Shown here in pieces: positions 1 through 5,094 of a DNA stretch of 5,774 nt. The position numbers were made by a program, and so were the translations under genes. Every line of letters starts with the position of its first letter. Position 1 is the stretch's first letter. Below the pieces are notes generated by a model that saw only the letters and a program-made list of their open reading frames with translations, was not told the origin of the DNA and did no database searches. The DNA comes from Jatrophihabitans sp. (lineage in GTDB: Bacteria; Actinomycetota; Actinomycetes; Mycobacteriales; Jatrophihabitantaceae), in the NCBI GenBank assembly GCA_025966255.1, contig JAOPVG010000548.1:1-5774 (forward strand), given 5' to 3'.

Positions 1-188
1 ACGCCGGGCATGCGCACGTCCATGAGCACGATGTCCGGACGCAGCGTCGCGACAGCGGCGGGCACGGTCGAACCGTCGCCGCACTCGCCGACGACATCGA
101 AGCCGTAGCGCTCACGCAGGATGCCGCGCAAGCCGGCCCGCACCAGTTCCTGGTCGTCGACGATCAGGACCCGGGTCAGTTCGCTCAT
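1..188 (-). CDS. Response regulator, receiver domain (NarL/FixJ-type by context), partial: C-terminal part beyond left edge
   Basis: Phosphorylatable transcription regulator, the partner of the histidine kinase encoded just upstream. Only the first 62 codons are present. They translate to a typical receiver start: a hydrophobic beta strand and acidic pair in MSELTRVLIVDDQELVRAGL (Asp11, Asp12), then the phospho-acceptor strand PDIVLMDVRMPG with Asp57 as the expected phosphorylation site. The LuxR-type helix-turn-helix expected at the C-terminus lies outside the window, so NarL/FixJ class is inferred from the HisKA_3 kinase partner and the VDDQELVRAGL wording typical of that class. ATG at 188 is chosen because it directly precedes the conserved first strand. 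No Shine-Dalgarno is evident; instead a hairpin and the stop of a small upstream frame sit at the start codon, suggesting translational coupling. It is the last of four co-directional genes seen here and probably controls its own operon. Confidence 0.93.
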   Translation of the reverse strand, partial: MSELTRVLIVDDQELVRAGLRGILRERYGFDVVGECGDGSTVPAAVATLRPDIVLMDVRMPG

Positions 189-262
189 CGGGCGCCCGCG
201 CTGCGCCCGGGGAGTAGCTTCGCGACCCTGGGCCGCCGATTCACTCGCTGACGCTCGCTCAT
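185..262 (-). CDS. Candidate 25-codon coupling ORF between kinase and regulator
   Basis: A small frame not recognised as any family. Its ATG overlaps the kinase stop as ATGA (259-262), and its TGA overlaps the regulator ATG as ATGA (185-188), so it exactly bridges the 70-bp gap. The predicted peptide begins MSERQRVNRR, ends PGRSAGAR, has seven arginines in 25 residues, no membrane segment and no signal peptide. An AAGGCGG stretch a few bases before its ATG (end of the kinase gene) could act as a ribosome site. The likeliest role, if translated, is to carry ribosomes through the hairpin at 189-209 and feed them into the regulator start. The first half resembles a GAGCGAGCG/CAGCGAGTG intergenic motif I associate with mycolate actinobacteria, so the frame may be an accident of that motif rather than a gene. 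Confidence 0.35.
   Translation of the reverse strand: MSERQRVNRRPRVAKLLPGRSAGAR
189..209 (-). promoter_or_regulatory. Hairpin directly before the response-regulator start codon
   Basis: Read on the minus strand, CGGGCGC, a 7-nt spacer (AGCGCGG) and GCGCCCG form a perfect all-G/C 7-bp stem whose last base touches the ATG at 188. In mRNA it would occupy the place where a Shine-Dalgarno should be, and none is visible there. A ribosome translating the small upstream frame would open it. The arms are directly visible; a role in coupling regulator synthesis to upstream translation is inference. In DNA this GC-rich, short stems arise by chance fairly often. Confidence 0.4.
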
Positions 263-1377
263 CGCACCGCCTTGGTGGTCAGCGGCAACTCGGCGTGCAC
301 CCGCCATCCGCTGCCACCGGGGCCGGCTTCGAACGTGCCGCCCAGCGACTCGGCGCGCTCGCGCATGCCGACCAGTCCCAGTCCGTTCCCGCGCCCGGGC
401 GCACCGGCACTATCGACATCCAGCAGCACGGCGTCAGCGGTGACGGTGATGTGGACGGTGGCCCGCTGCGCCGGTGCGTGCCTGGCCGCGTTGGTCAGCG
501 CTTCCTGGAGGATGCGGTACGCGGCCAGCCCGACCGTGGCGGGCAGGGCGTCGAGGTCGCCGTCGACGGTCGCGCGCACGTCCGCTCCGGCGGCGCGGAA
601 CCCTTCGAGAAGCGACGGGACGTCGGTGCTGCCGGGCAGAGGTGCGGTGGGATCGAGCGAGCCGTGGCGATGCAGCAGTCCGACCGCGTGGCGCACTTCG
701 TCGAGGCTGGCGCGGCCCAAGCGTTCGGCCTCGGCCAGCGCGCGCTCGGCGTCGGCCGGGTCGTCGGCCAGGGCGAGCCGGGCGGAACTCACGTGCAGCA
801 GCGAGATGGTCAGGCTGTGCGCGATTACGTCGTGCAGTTCGCGGGCAATGCGATTGCGTTCCTCGGCCTGGGCCCGCAGCGTCAGTCCGGCCTGCGCCTC
901 GCGCAGTTGTACGACGAGTTCGCGTTGGCGACGTCCGAACAGGCAGCCGACCACGCTGAACGTGGTGCCGCCGATCCAGGCCGCCCACCCCGGATCACGA
1001 CTCGTGACCAGGTACTCGGTGGTGAGCAGCACGATCGCCGCGAACCAGTAGGTGGCGGTGACCGCGAGCGGGGCCGACAGCGCACACCAGGCCGCGAGCA
1101 CGGCAATGCCGAACCAGGCGACGTTCGATGCGACGCCGTTCGCGAGCACAGCGATCGCGGCGCTCGAGATCGCGGCCGCCGGGAGGATGAACGCCGCCCG
1201 ACCGAAGATCGCCACCGCGCCGACCCCGACGGCCACGACGAGCGCGGCCGTGGCGAGCAGCGGTTGCTCCGGGAGCCGCCGCGCCGTCCCGGCGGCGACG
1301 AATACGATGAGCACGCCGAAGACCGCCCACCCGCCAGCGCGGGGGAGCGGCTCCGGCGTTCTGCGTAGATCGGGCAC
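259..1377 (-). CDS. Membrane sensor histidine kinase, HisKA_3 (DesK/NarX-like) family
   Basis: Autophosphorylating sensor that should pass phosphate to the adjacent response regulator. From GTG at 1377 it is 372 aa, normal for the family. About five or six hydrophobic segments lie in residues 15-150 (near 17-31, 39-58, 61-79, 86-104, 106-125, 131-148) with short loops and no large extracellular domain, so the stimulus is probably sensed in or at the membrane. A linker/coiled region (150-178) leads to the HisKA_3 phosphoacceptor motif RNRIARELHDVIAHSLT with His182. The HATPase domain has an N box (YRILQEALTNAARHA, Asn296) and a G box (GRGNGLGLVGMRERAESLGG, 328-347). The stretch where a D box DxGxG is expected reads LDVDSAG, a degenerate form. 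The gene starts 20 bp after the permease stop. No good Shine-Dalgarno precedes the GTG, so the start is uncertain by some codons. Its stop overlaps the small bridging frame by ATGA. Confidence 0.93.
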   Translation of the reverse strand: MPDLRRTPEPLPRAGGWAVFGVLIVFVAAGTARRLPEQPLLATAALVVAVGVGAVAIFGRAAFILPAAAISSAAIAVLANGVASNVAWFGIAVLAAWCALSAPLAVTATYWFAAIVLLTTEYLVTSRDPGWAAWIGGTTFSVVGCLFGRRQRELVVQLREAQAGLTLRAQAEERNRIARELHDVIAHSLTISLLHVSSARLALADDPADAERALAEAERLGRASLDEVRHAVGLLHRHGSLDPTAPLPGSTDVPSLLEGFRAAGADVRATVDGDLDALPATVGLAAYRILQEALTNAARHAPAQRATVHITVTADAVLLDVDSAGAPGRGNGLGLVGMRERAESLGGTFEAGPGGSGWRVHAELPLTTKAVR

Positions 1378-1397
1378 CGTGCGGGAGCCTACGTCGC

Positions 1398-2147
1398 TCA
1401 GAGTGCGCTGCGGCGGACCGCAACGACGGTGGCGACGACGGCCAGCGCGGCGACCTCCACCAGCGTGCCGGTGGGCGTGCCGATGCCGAGCCACGGCTGG
1501 CGAATTGACGTCGTGACCCAGGTCAGCGGCAGGAAGTCGCTGACCGCCCGCAGGGCCGAGCCCATGACCTGCGGCGGTGGGCCGCCTGCGCCGAGCAGGA
1601 AGGACGGGAAGAACAGCAGCAGCCCGACCGCCTGGGCCGCCCGGGCCGAAGGGAGCAGCGTCCCGAGCAGGACGCCGATGCTGACGAAGCCGATCGCACC
1701 GAGCGTGAGTCCGGCAACGACGCGCCACACGTCGTGCACGGCCGGGATGCCGTACACCGGCGCCGCGACCAACAGCAGCAGCACGCCGGCCACGACGATC
1801 GTCACGATGCCGATGACGAGTTGGGCGATCGCGAAGGACCAGCGCGGGAAGCCGGCCACGGCGAACCGGCGCAGTACGCCGCGTTCGCGGTAGGAGGCGA
1901 GATGGACCGGCATCATCACCAGCCCGGTCGCGGCCACTACAACGGTGAGGTACGAGGCGACGTACCAGTGCGAGGGGTTGACGCCCTCGAAGGACGGATC
2001 CGGGGTCGTACCGAACGAGCCGCCGATGATCAACATCGTGACGATCGGGAAGACGAGGACGAAGGTGAGGACGAGCGGGTCGCGGAAGGTGAGGCGGAAT
2101 TCGGTCCGGATGAGCCGCGTGGCGGTGGAAGTGGAGAGGGCGCTCAT
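1398..2147 (-). CDS. ABC-2 type transporter permease
   Basis: Membrane half of an ABC exporter, 249 aa, partner of the ATPase encoded immediately upstream. The layout is that of ABC-2 permeases: a cytoplasmic amphipathic N-terminus (RLIRTEFRLTFRDP), then six hydrophobic segments at about 25-43, 62-83, 104-129, 143-165, 169-188 and 229-246. Between the second and third is a basic cytoplasmic loop, SYRERGVLRRFAVAGFPRW (85-103), which matches the YREKGTLKR-type loop of daunorubicin/YvfS-like permeases. Near the C-terminus, FLPLTWVTTSIRQPWLG (205-221) is the usual motif before the last helix. ATG at 2147 is supported by AGGAG at 2155-2159, 7 nt upstream, and by a 4-bp ATGA overlap with the ATPase stop. 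Exporters of this type commonly move lipophilic drugs, peptides or lipids; the substrate cannot be read from sequence. With only one permease gene, a homodimer is likely. Confidence 0.93.
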   Translation of the reverse strand: MSALSTSTATRLIRTEFRLTFRDPLVLTFVLVFPIVTMLIIGGSFGTTPDPSFEGVNPSHWYVASYLTVVVAATGLVMMPVHLASYRERGVLRRFAVAGFPRWSFAIAQLVIGIVTIVVAGVLLLLVAAPVYGIPAVHDVWRVVAGLTLGAIGFVSIGVLLGTLLPSARAAQAVGLLLFFPSFLLGAGGPPPQVMGSALRAVSDFLPLTWVTTSIRQPWLGIGTPTGTLVEVAALAVVATVVAVRRSAL

Positions 2148-3145
2148 CGGTTCGCTCCTGCCAGTGCGTGATCGGTCGGGCCGGTCTTGGCGATGTTCCG
2201 GGATCGGCCGAACTCGACGGGCGTGTCCGGTTCGTCGAGCAGGTGCAGCAGGGCCGACTCGAGGTCGGGCAGCTCGACGCTCAAGTCGTCGGGGACCGCG
2301 CCACGCTTGACCAATTCGGCTCCGACGTAGGCGATCGACTGCCGCGTACCGCGGACCTCCACGCGTCCGGGCGTCGTCGCGACGACTTGCACTCCTGGCA
2401 GCGGGCGGAGGTCGGCGAGCAGATCGTCGACACCGGGCCGCGACCACGCGAAGCGGATCATGGCCCAGGGTGCATGCCGCGAGATCAGATCGGCCGGCGG
2501 CCCCTGATCGAGAACGCGGCCGCTGCGCATCGCGACGACGCGTCCGCACAGCACCTCGGCCTCGTCCAGCTCGTGGGTCACCAGCAACACTGTGGTGCCG
2601 GCGTCGCGCAGTTGGGCGACGGCGGCCCAGACGTCGCGCCGGGCGGCGGGGTCGAGGCCTTGGGTGAGCTCGTCGAGGATGACGAGGCGGGGCCGGTTGA
2701 GCAGCGCGAGTACGAGGAACAGCCGTTGCCGCTCGCCGCCGCTCATGGACGCGAAGGCCGCCTTGCGCCGTTCGATCAGCCCGAACTGGGCGAGCAGGTC
2801 ATCGCCGTTGTGCGCCCGGTCGGTGGCGAACAGCTCGATCGCCTCGCCGACGCGCAGCCGGTCGGGCAGGGCGGAGTCCTGGAGTTGGCTGCCCAGCATC
2901 GGGCGCAAGCGCTCGGCGTCACGCACCGGGTCGCAGCCCAGCACCCGCAGCACTCCGGAATCGGGCCGGCGCAAACCTTGGATGCACTCGACGGTGGTCG
3001 TCTTGCCGGCGCCGTTCGCGCCGATCAAGCCGAGGACCTCCCCCGCGTGCACATCCAGGTCGAGACCATTCACGACCGTGCGGTCGCCATAGCGCTTGTG
3101 CAGGCCGCGGACGGTGACCACGGCCTCGGTGTCGGTGTTTGCCAT
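2144..3145 (-). CDS. ABC transporter ATP-binding protein (drug-exporter type)
   Basis: Cytoplasmic ATPase that powers the ABC-2 permease encoded next; 333 aa, usual for DrrA/YvfR-like subunits with a C-terminal extension. Motifs in order: Walker A GANGAGKTT (42-50, Lys48), Q loop near GSQLQD (85-90), signature SGGERQ (135-140) introduced by Met, Walker B RLVILDE (153-159, Asp158 and catalytic Glu159), D loop GLDP (163-166), and H loop VTHELDEAE with His191. After Glu159 the usual proline is a leucine (LDELTQGLDP), a mild deviation. Residues 225-310 form the extra C-terminal domain of this subfamily (GRVEVRG... and DLESALLHLL, the usual closing motif). ATG at 3145 has AGGA at 3154-3157, 8 nt upstream. 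An in-frame ATG 39 bp further upstream would add a Cys/Trp/Arg-rich stretch not typical of the family and is disfavoured. First gene of the operon; 4-bp overlap with the permease. Confidence 0.95.
   Translation of the reverse strand: MANTDTEAVVTVRGLHKRYGDRTVVNGLDLDVHAGEVLGLIGANGAGKTTTVECIQGLRRPDSGVLRVLGCDPVRDAERLRPMLGSQLQDSALPDRLRVGEAIELFATDRAHNGDDLLAQFGLIERRKAAFASMSGGERQRLFLVLALLNRPRLVILDELTQGLDPAARRDVWAAVAQLRDAGTTVLLVTHELDEAEVLCGRVVAMRSGRVLDQGPPADLISRHAPWAMIRFAWSRPGVDDLLADLRPLPGVQVVATTPGRVEVRGTRQSIAYVGAELVKRGAVPDDLSVELPDLESALLHLLDEPDTPVEFGRSRNIAKTGPTDHALAGANR
2155..2159 (-). promoter_or_regulatory. Shine-Dalgarno of the permease gene
   Basis: AGGAG on the minus strand, inside the end of the ATPase gene, 7 nt before ATG 2147. 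It decides the permease start against the longer open frame that continues upstream through the ATPase gene. Confidence 0.75.
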
Positions 3146-3153
3146 ACCGACGA

Positions 3154-3157
3154 TCCT
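3154..3157 (-). promoter_or_regulatory. Shine-Dalgarno of the ATPase gene
   Basis: AGGA on the minus strand, 8 nt before ATG 3145. It supports this start over the in-frame ATG codons at 3184 and 3181. Confidence 0.6.
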
Positions 3158-3189
3158 GCGATTGATCCACCCCCGGCACATCAACCCAC

Positions 3190-3211
3190 GGGTAGAACCC
3201 GACCTCTACCC
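3190..3211. promoter_or_regulatory. Inverted repeat, candidate operator in divergent intergenic region
   Basis: GGGTAGA (3190-3196) and TCTACCC (3205-3211) are perfect 7-bp inverted arms separated by 8 bp, in the 100-bp gap between the exporter operon (minus) and the unknown gene (plus). The arms are 15 bp apart start to start, close to one and a half helical turns, and the 22-bp site size suits a dimeric regulator. It lies 45-66 nt before the ATPase ATG and just upstream of the candidate -10 of the plus-strand gene. The response regulator of this operon is the obvious candidate binder, but that is inference. Confidence 0.45.
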
Positions 3212-3233
3212 AGACGGGGATGGGCTGCGGCCC

Positions 3234-3239
3234 TAGTCT
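3234..3239 (+). promoter_or_regulatory. Candidate -10 box for a leaderless transcript
   Basis: TAGTCT fits the actinobacterial TANNNT -10 consensus and ends 6 nt before ATG 3246, so transcription would begin at or next to the A of the start codon. No Shine-Dalgarno precedes that ATG, which agrees with a leaderless mRNA. No convincing -35 is present; the inverted repeat at 3190-3211 occupies about that place, so an activator may substitute. Confidence 0.45.
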
Positions 3240-3245
3240 CAGCGC

Positions 3246-3662
3246 ATGACAGACGACGCCACTCAACGGGCGGCGAACGACGCCGCCCGGCAGGACGCGC
3301 AGTGGGGGATGGCGGATGCCACCGAGAAACGGCCGGTGTCCCCGGAACGGCTCGCCTACGAGGCGTGGATGCGGGGCGAGCGGACGTTCCAGATCGATCT
3401 CGTGGTCAGCCGGGACGAAGGCTTTGTGCATCCGACGCGCGGGCCGGCGACCCGGACGAAGCAGATCGAGTCCGACGTGAACATCATCGACCGGATCGAG
3501 GAACAGGGCTGGCGGCTCGAGCACGTCGCGCTGGCCCACGCCCAGACCGGGTCGATCGGTCACGAGGGCTATCCGTGGTTCGCGTTTCATGGCAAGCATA
3601 CGGCGCTGTACATCTTTCGCCGCGTCGAGCAGGCGCCGAACATCGTCGGCCCGGGCGCCTAG
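3246..3662 (+). CDS. Conserved-looking hypothetical protein, 138 aa
   Basis: Function unknown. The predicted protein is soluble, with no signal peptide or membrane segment. Residues 1-45 are polar and Ala/Asp/Arg-rich, probably disordered or helical. From about 48 a compact domain starts: a strand (TFQIDLVVS), a polar turn, a helix with VNIIDRIEEQGWRLEHVALAHAQTGSI (78-104), then a final strand ALYIFRR (120-126) after a Gly/His/aromatic turn. This helix-GWxLxHV-TGS-YxFRR pattern recalls small single-domain actinobacterial proteins, loosely DUF4177-like, that I know only as uncharacterised; the link is by memory, not by search. ATG at 3246 is the first start in frame and is probably leaderless. 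It stands alone on the plus strand, divergent from the exporter operon and convergent with the P450 gene 8 bp away, so it is most likely monocistronic. High third-position GC supports a real gene. Confidence 0.8.
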   Translation: MTDDATQRAANDAARQDAQWGMADATEKRPVSPERLAYEAWMRGERTFQIDLVVSRDEGFVHPTRGPATRTKQIESDVNIIDRIEEQGWRLEHVALAHAQTGSIGHEGYPWFAFHGKHTALYIFRRVEQAPNIVGPGA

Positions 3663-3670
3663 CCGGCCCG

Positions 3671-4978
3671 TCAGAGCAGCACGGGCAGTCCCGTGAGGCC
3701 GTACACGACCGACGTCTCGCGGTAGGTGAGCTCCGCCGGCGCCACCGCCAGGCGCAACTGCGGGAACCGCCGCACCAGCGCCGGGTAGGCCAGCCGCAGC
3801 TCCATCCGGCCCAGCTCGGCCCCGACGCAGCGGTGGATCCCGTGGCCGAAAGCGAGGTGTCCAGGCGGGGTTCGGGTGTGGTCGACGCGATCGAGATTCG
3901 TGTCGTGGCGGGGGTCGCGATTGGCAGCGCTCAGTGAGCACACCACCACGTCGCCGGCGAAGATCTCGTGTCCGCCGAGGGTGACATCCCGGACGGCGAA
4001 GCGCGGGAACCCCACCTGGACCACGGTCAGGTAGCGCAGCATCTCCTCCACGAGCCGGTCGACGCCGACGGCGTCCGCCTCGAGCAGTGCGTCGAAGGCC
4101 GCCCGGTCCTGCAGCAGGCAGACCGCGCCCAGGGCAAGCATGCTGACCGTCGTCTCCAGCCCTCCGACGAGGACGCCGTCGGCGAGGCCCGCGAGCTCGA
4201 TGTCGCTGACGTGGTCGCCGTACTCGCTGAGGATCGACCCGATCAGACCCGGCCCGGGCTCGATGCGCTGCCGCGCAACGATCGCCTCGAGGTAGTCGAT
4301 GGACTCCTGGATGACGTTCAGCGAGGTCGTCGCGCCGCCGGCGAAATCGAAGCGCTCGGTCGAGAGCCGGAGGAACTCGGTGTGATCGTCCACCTCGATA
4401 CCGAGCAGTTCCATGATCAAGCGCGACGGGATCGGCACCGCGAAGTGCTTCTGCAGGTCCACCGGTGCGCCCTCGGCACCGAGCCGGGCCATCTCGTCGA
4501 GCGCTTCGTCGACGATCTGCTCGACGCGGGGGGCCCACGTCGCGAGCGCGCGAGTGGTGAAATGCGCGGTGAGCATGTGTCGTAGGCGCGTGTGGGCGGG
4601 CGGGTCGGCGAAGCCGAGGCCGCCTGGATCCTGCTCGGCCGCGATTCCGACCTTGCCGATCATGTTGCCGAAGTCGTTGCTGAACGTGTCGTGATCGGCC
4701 GCGAGGACGGCGCGGGACTCGCCGTAGCCAGTGACCAGCCACCCGCGGAGGCCGAGCGGCATCTTCAGCCGGCTCACTGGATCCTTGTCGCGCATCGCGC
4801 CCAGGGCCGGTACCGGGTCGAGGCCCGTCCGGCGCAGCGGCATGAGCGCTTCGTCCGGGAAGCGCGCCAGCAGCGACGCCGGGTCGGATCCCCCGCCGGG
4901 CAGGCGGAGCAGCACCCCGAGCATCCAGCGCCGCATGCGGCTGGCGCTCTTGGCGGCCATCGTCCTCATCTGCGCCAC
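3671..4978 (-). CDS. Cytochrome P450 monooxygenase, bacterial class I type
   Basis: Heme-thiolate monooxygenase, soluble, 435 aa from GTG 4978, slightly longer than the usual ~400 because of a basic N-terminal stretch. Landmarks in order: C-helix GFADPPAHTRLRHMLTAHFT (122-141), I-helix LADGVLVGGLETTVSML (265-281) with the acid-alcohol pair Glu275-Thr276, K-helix ExxR as EEMLR (Glu312, Arg315), ANRDP (351-355), and the heme loop HLAFGHGIHRCVGAELG (374-390) with axial Cys384. All catalytic residues are present, so it should be active. Substrate unknown; sequence style resembles the CYP105/CYP107 sort, but I do not assign a family. It needs a ferredoxin and reductase, neither of which is nearby. 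GTG 4978 has GGAGG 5 nt upstream; ATG 4969 (three codons on, GAGG 8 nt upstream) is a real alternative. It is convergent with the unknown gene and divergent from the transporter. Confidence 0.95.
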   Translation of the reverse strand: MAQMRTMAAKSASRMRRWMLGVLLRLPGGGSDPASLLARFPDEALMPLRRTGLDPVPALGAMRDKDPVSRLKMPLGLRGWLVTGYGESRAVLAADHDTFSNDFGNMIGKVGIAAEQDPGGLGFADPPAHTRLRHMLTAHFTTRALATWAPRVEQIVDEALDEMARLGAEGAPVDLQKHFAVPIPSRLIMELLGIEVDDHTEFLRLSTERFDFAGGATTSLNVIQESIDYLEAIVARQRIEPGPGLIGSILSEYGDHVSDIELAGLADGVLVGGLETTVSMLALGAVCLLQDRAAFDALLEADAVGVDRLVEEMLRYLTVVQVGFPRFAVRDVTLGGHEIFAGDVVVCSLSAANRDPRHDTNLDRVDHTRTPPGHLAFGHGIHRCVGAELGRMELRLAYPALVRRFPQLRLAVAPAELTYRETSVVYGLTGLPVLL

Positions 4979-4983
4979 CTCAT

Positions 4984-4988
4984 CCTCC
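4984..4988 (-). promoter_or_regulatory. Shine-Dalgarno of the P450 gene
   Basis: GGAGG on the minus strand, 5 nt before GTG 4978. A second weaker GAGG overlaps that GTG and stands 8 nt before ATG 4969, so the two starts cannot be separated by eye. Confidence 0.65.
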
Positions 4989-5017
4989 GGCGTGATAGCG
5001 CGGGTCGAGCCGTGAAC

Positions 5018-5023
5018 AACCTA
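5018..5023 (-). promoter_or_regulatory. Candidate -10 box of the P450 gene
   Basis: TAGGTT on the minus strand matches TANNNT and lies about 40 nt before the P450 GTG, giving a short leader that contains the GGAGG site. No clear -35 hexamer is seen at the expected distance. Confidence 0.3.
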
Positions 5024-5054
5024 GCCAGTGAGGATGCCCTGGTGCCGCGCGAGT

Positions 5055-5072
5055 CCGAATCAGGTCGTTCGG
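5055..5072. promoter_or_regulatory. Weak inverted repeat between P450 and transporter genes
   Basis: CCGAA (5055-5059) and TTCGG (5068-5072) form 5-bp arms around an 8-bp spacer, in the 116-bp divergent gap, about 22 bp before the transporter start. It could be an operator for a shared regulator, but arms this short are common by chance. Confidence 0.2.
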
Positions 5073-5081
5073 CGGGTCGTA

Positions 5082-5087
5082 GATACT
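5082..5087 (+). promoter_or_regulatory. Candidate -10 box of the transporter gene
   Basis: GATACT differs from TATACT by one base and ends 7 nt before GTG 5095, the spacing of a leaderless start. No Shine-Dalgarno precedes that GTG. No convincing -35 is visible. Confidence 0.3.
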
Positions 5088-5094
5088 GCTCGGC

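Noticed and set aside
121..1368. Long open frame on the plus strand opposite the histidine kinase (415 codons)
   Set aside because: The translation is low-complexity Arg/Gly/Asp-rich with no domain, and the opposite strand encodes a clear kinase. It is a shadow frame of GC-rich DNA.
1378..1728. Upstream extension of the kinase frame into the permease gene
   Set aside because: The frame is open, but the translation there is Arg/His/Pro-rich antithesis of a membrane N-terminus and overlaps the well-supported permease. GTG 1377, just before the first hydrophobic segment, fits better.
3146..3184. Longer ATPase start at ATG 3184 or 3181
   Set aside because: ATG 3145 has AGGA at good spacing. The extension adds an atypical MCRGWINRR-like stretch and would crowd the dyad at 3190-3211.
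3652..3670. Hairpin CGGGC-N9-GCCCG at the convergent junction as a terminator
   Set aside because: The stem is only 5 bp with a 9-nt loop, there is no T-run, and it overlaps the end of the coding sequence.
2168..3937. 589-codon open frame on the plus strand across the ATPase, intergenic region and the unknown gene
   Set aside because: It crosses three well-supported genes on both strands, including the divergent promoter region, and shows no family motif.
2919..4742. 607-codon open frame on the minus strand across the P450, the unknown gene and the ATPase start
   Set aside because: It is out of frame with the P450 and ATPase motifs and Arg/Pro-rich throughout, so a shadow frame.
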